A program made the position numbers and the translations under genes. Below, piece by piece: positions 62,017 through 64,000 of a stretch of DNA of 64,000 nt (its first letter is position 1; each line of letters starts with the position of its first letter). The stretch is from an uncultured Actinomycetes bacterium (GTDB lineage Bacteria > Actinomycetota > Actinomycetes > Mycobacteriales > Nakamurellaceae). The notes under the pieces were generated by a model. It searched no databases and was not told where the DNA came from. It worked only from the letters and a program-made list of their open reading frames with translations. The stretch lies in assembly GCA_937926105.1 (NCBI GenBank), contig CALANS010000175.1, positions 186,001 to 250,000 on the forward strand. Direction: 5' to 3'.

Positions 62017-62204
62017 AGCCGACCCCTCCCCTTCCACGCTCGGCGCCCGACGGGTGCCCACAGCATGCGAATGTCGATCGTACTTTCCGCGCCGATCGCC
62101 ATGATCACTGCGTCACACCCGGCACGGCGGACAACCCGCCTCCGCGATAGGTTGCGACCGCCCGGATTCGGCGAGCACGCACTCGGCCGCGCCGCCGGGA
62201 GCCA

Positions 62205-64000
62205 TCAGACGGTGACGGTAGTGCCCACCAACACCAGCTCCGAGGTGTGCGATCCCTGTACCCCGACGCCCGCGGGCCGTGGCACGAATCCGGGCAGCCC
62301 CGACAGCCCGTCGCTGCCATCCAGCACCCGGAATGCGACCGGGCCGGTACCGTCCAGCACCAGGCGCACCGTCACCCCCGCTGGCGGAGGTGCATGAAAC
62401 AACAGCCGGAACCCCTTGTCCTGCACGGGCATCTCCCGACCCTGTGCGGTGGCTGAAAGGACGGTAATGTCGGGGGCCGACACGGCAACCAGCCGGACGT
62501 CTCGGTGCGGATGGATCGTCACCGTCAGGGTGCGGGTAGCCCCGGAAATCTGGTCGTCGTCGACGGTGAGGGTGGGTGCCGGAAGCCTGGCGGGTTCCGC
62601 AGGCCCCGTTGCGAGATTGCCCTCCAGCAGAGGGAACTGGGCGGACAGATCCTCCGTGCCGGTGACGAAGTTCGAGGTCCAGCCGCCCGGATCGGTCTGC
62701 TGGCTGACCCAGTATGCGGTGTGCGTGTCGGCATCCAGGGCGTACATCAGTTGGGTGGGCGCCGGGTATCGGGTGTCGAAATGGTCGACCGACAGGCCGG
62801 TGACGGTGCACGCGACGACCAACGCGGCGGCGGTGATGGTGAGCCCGGCGGACGTGATGCGCGACCGGCCGGGCGGAGCGGGCAGCGCCGGGTGCAGGTA
62901 TTCCAGCACGGGCAGCAGGGCGAGCCCCAGCATGGCCGCTACCAGCGCCGTCGCCGCGCCGGTGGCCAACCCCAACGCCGGAAAGAACAACAGCACGGTG
63001 GGGGCCAGCACGAGCACGGCGACCACGCCGGTCGCCGTCACCGCCAGCAACCGACCCCACCAGGGACGAACCGTGATGGCCACGATGCCGAGGACCGATC
63101 CCGCAAGCGCCGGCAACGCCGCCAGGTACGAGCCCCCGGGGGTGGCCGCCGCCATGATCATCCCCAGGACGGCCAACCACCCCAGTCCGCCCACGGCCAG
63201 GCCCCACGGGCCGAACCGGCGGCGCAGCAATGCATACCAACCCACCAGTACCAGAAGCACCAGTGCGCAGACCGCGGCCCGGTACCAGCCGGGTCGCCAT
63301 GGATCCAGCATCGCTCCGTAGCCGGGCCGCAGGGCGACCAGCAGCATCCACAGCAGTTGTGCCGCCACCGCCGACAGCAGCAAGGGCAGCAGGGCCACGC
63401 CGAATCCGGCGGTCATCCTGCCCCAACCGAGACCCATCCGCCGGCGCACCGTCACCGCCAGCGCGGCCACACCCAGCGCGGCCAGCGCGGCCAGCGGCCA
63501 CACCAGCCAGCCGGGATAGCGCACCAGCGAGCCCAGCACCGGGAAGTAGGTCGCATCGTGCCCCTCGGGACGCGCGAGGCCGGCCAGGTCGGCGTTCCCG
63601 AGCTGCCGGGCCAGCGCCAGTGCGTTCGAGCCCTGGGACTGCAGGCTGCCGAGATGCATGTAGTCCGGCCGATCCTCGGGCGAGTGGTAGGTCGCCGATC
63701 CGTCGATGTAGGCGGAGTTCAGCCCGGTGAACCGACCGGAGGTGCGGAACGGGGTGAAGTCGGTGTCGTTGGGCAGGATCCGGTAGACCTCCACCGCCAT
63801 GGACGTGGCCACCGGGTAGGGCACGGCGGCGGCGTACTGGGCGATGAGATCCTCGTTGCCGGCGGCGGTCTCGAACATGATCGCCGGCCCGGACGAGCCG
63901 CGCGACTCGAAGTTCAGCACGACTCCCCCGTCCCGCGCCAGCGAATCTGCATGCACGAACGCCTCGGCTCCACACAGGCAGGCCTCCTCGGCGTCGGTGG
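62205..64000 (-). CDS. M28 family peptidase with C-terminal membrane domain, 5' end outside the window
   Basis: The frame is open to the right edge, so the N-terminus is missing. It begins inside the M28 active site: TDAEEACLCGAEAF corresponds to the usual TDGEExGLxGA, with Ala for Gly. The zinc aminopeptidase domain continues through YRILPNDTDFTPF and YHSPEDRPDYM (with a His ligand). Eight or nine transmembrane segments and a C-terminal extracytoplasmic domain follow. The layout resembles ERMP1/Pff1-type membrane proteases. It may trim peptides outside the membrane. Confidence 0.88.
   Translation of the reverse strand, partial: TDAEEACLCGAEAFVHADSLARDGGVVLNFESRGSSGPAIMFETAAGNEDLIAQYAAAVPYPVATSMAVEVYRILPNDTDFTPFRTSGRFTGLNSAYIDGSATYHSPEDRPDYMHLGSLQSQGSNALALARQLGNADLAGLARPEGHDATYFPVLGSLVRYPGWLVWPLAALAALGVAALAVTVRRRMGLGWGRMTAGFGVALLPLLLSAVAAQLLWMLLVALRPGYGAMLDPWRPGWYRAAVCALVLLVLVGWYALLRRRFGPWGLAVGGLGWLAVLGMIMAAATPGGSYLAALPALAGSVLGIVAITVRPWWGRLLAVTATGVVAVLVLAPTVLLFFPALGLATGAATALVAAMLGLALLPVLEYLHPALPAPPGRSRITSAGLTITAAALVVACTVTGLSVDHFDTRYPAPTQLMYALDADTHTAYWVSQQTDPGGWTSNFVTGTEDLSAQFPLLEGNLATGPAEPARLPAPTLTVDDDQISGATRTLTVTIHPHRDVRLVAVSAPDITVLSATAQGREMPVQDKGFRLLFHAPPPAGVTVRLVLDGTGPVAFRVLDGSDGLSGLPGFVPRPAGVGVQGSHTSELVLVGTTVTV

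Noticed and set aside
62126..62140. GGCGG-ACAAC-CCGCC hairpin after the M28 gene as a terminator
   Set aside because: Only a 5-bp stem with no U-run; such hairpins are frequent by chance in DNA this G/C-rich.
62113..63975. A second 620-codon frame on the same strand as the M28 peptidase
   Set aside because: It is Gly/Arg/Ala-rich without motifs, whereas the adjacent frame shows the M28 active site and membrane helices.
1..64000. Mobile elements, CRISPR arrays, phage genes, toxin-antitoxin or defence systems
   Set aside because: No transposase, integrase, repeat-spacer array or defence domain was found by reading the frames and repeats; only the ~1.04-kb gene-derived direct repeats were seen.

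Overview
The window reads as chromosomal DNA of a high-GC Gram-positive bacterium (Actinomycetota). The grounds are strong G/C bias at third codon positions, many GTG starts, dense operons joined by 4-base stop/start overlaps, twin-arginine lipoproteins, and IclR and LacI regulators. I cannot name a genus. I see no rRNA, tRNA, CRISPR array, transposase, integrase or origin. No gene-free stretch exceeds 300 bases. Almost the whole window is catabolism and uptake.

Region 1 (about 1-16,967, leftward) is a run of 15 genes: RidA, cupin, M81 metallopeptidase, a Dpp-type peptide transporter (two ATPases, two permeases, two tandem Tat lipoprotein binding proteins), SDR, sulfatase, two D-aminoacylases, a D-2-hydroxyacid dehydrogenase and a second M81 gene cut by the window edge. 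Region 2 (17,196-23,146, rightward) is divergent from it: an IclR regulator, then E1-beta and E1-alpha of a thiamine-diphosphate 2-oxoacid dehydrogenase, a free-standing 79-residue lipoyl-domain protein, an SDR, a metal amidohydrolase and another SDR. No E2 acyltransferase or E3 follows. Two copies of an inverted repeat, TTCAC-N3-GTGAA, sit in the shared promoter gap.

Region 3 (23,178-33,659) holds a sugar-type ABC transporter (MalK/MalF/MalG-like plus lipoprotein), two enolase-superfamily enzymes, an SDR and a LacI regulator, all leftward. A ceramidase-like hydrolase is divergent, with a LacI-like operator just before it.

Region 4 (33,668-55,948, all leftward) holds two more Dpp transporters with three further intact M81 genes, one intact RidA, one frameshifted RidA, one chimeric M81 pseudogene, an IlvD/Edd-family dehydratase, a GSA-type aminotransferase and a TauE/SafE permease. 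A directly repeated segment of about 1.04 kb (M81 3' half plus RidA) flanks one transporter. Each repeat copy has one of its two genes broken.

Region 5 (56,202-64,000) holds an SDR, an IclR regulator, a FAH-family hydrolase, a D-threonine aldolase/D-serine dehydratase-like PLP enzyme with a probable leaderless promoter, a gamma-glutamyltransferase and the 3' part of a membrane-anchored M28 peptidase.

Taken together (inference), the window looks like a catabolic island for importing and dismantling unusual peptides. The peptides could contain D-residues, gamma-glutamyl bonds or sulfate groups, such as nonribosomal or peptidoglycan-derived peptides. Sugar-acid and 2-oxoacid processing genes are interleaved. 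The substrates are not readable from sequence.
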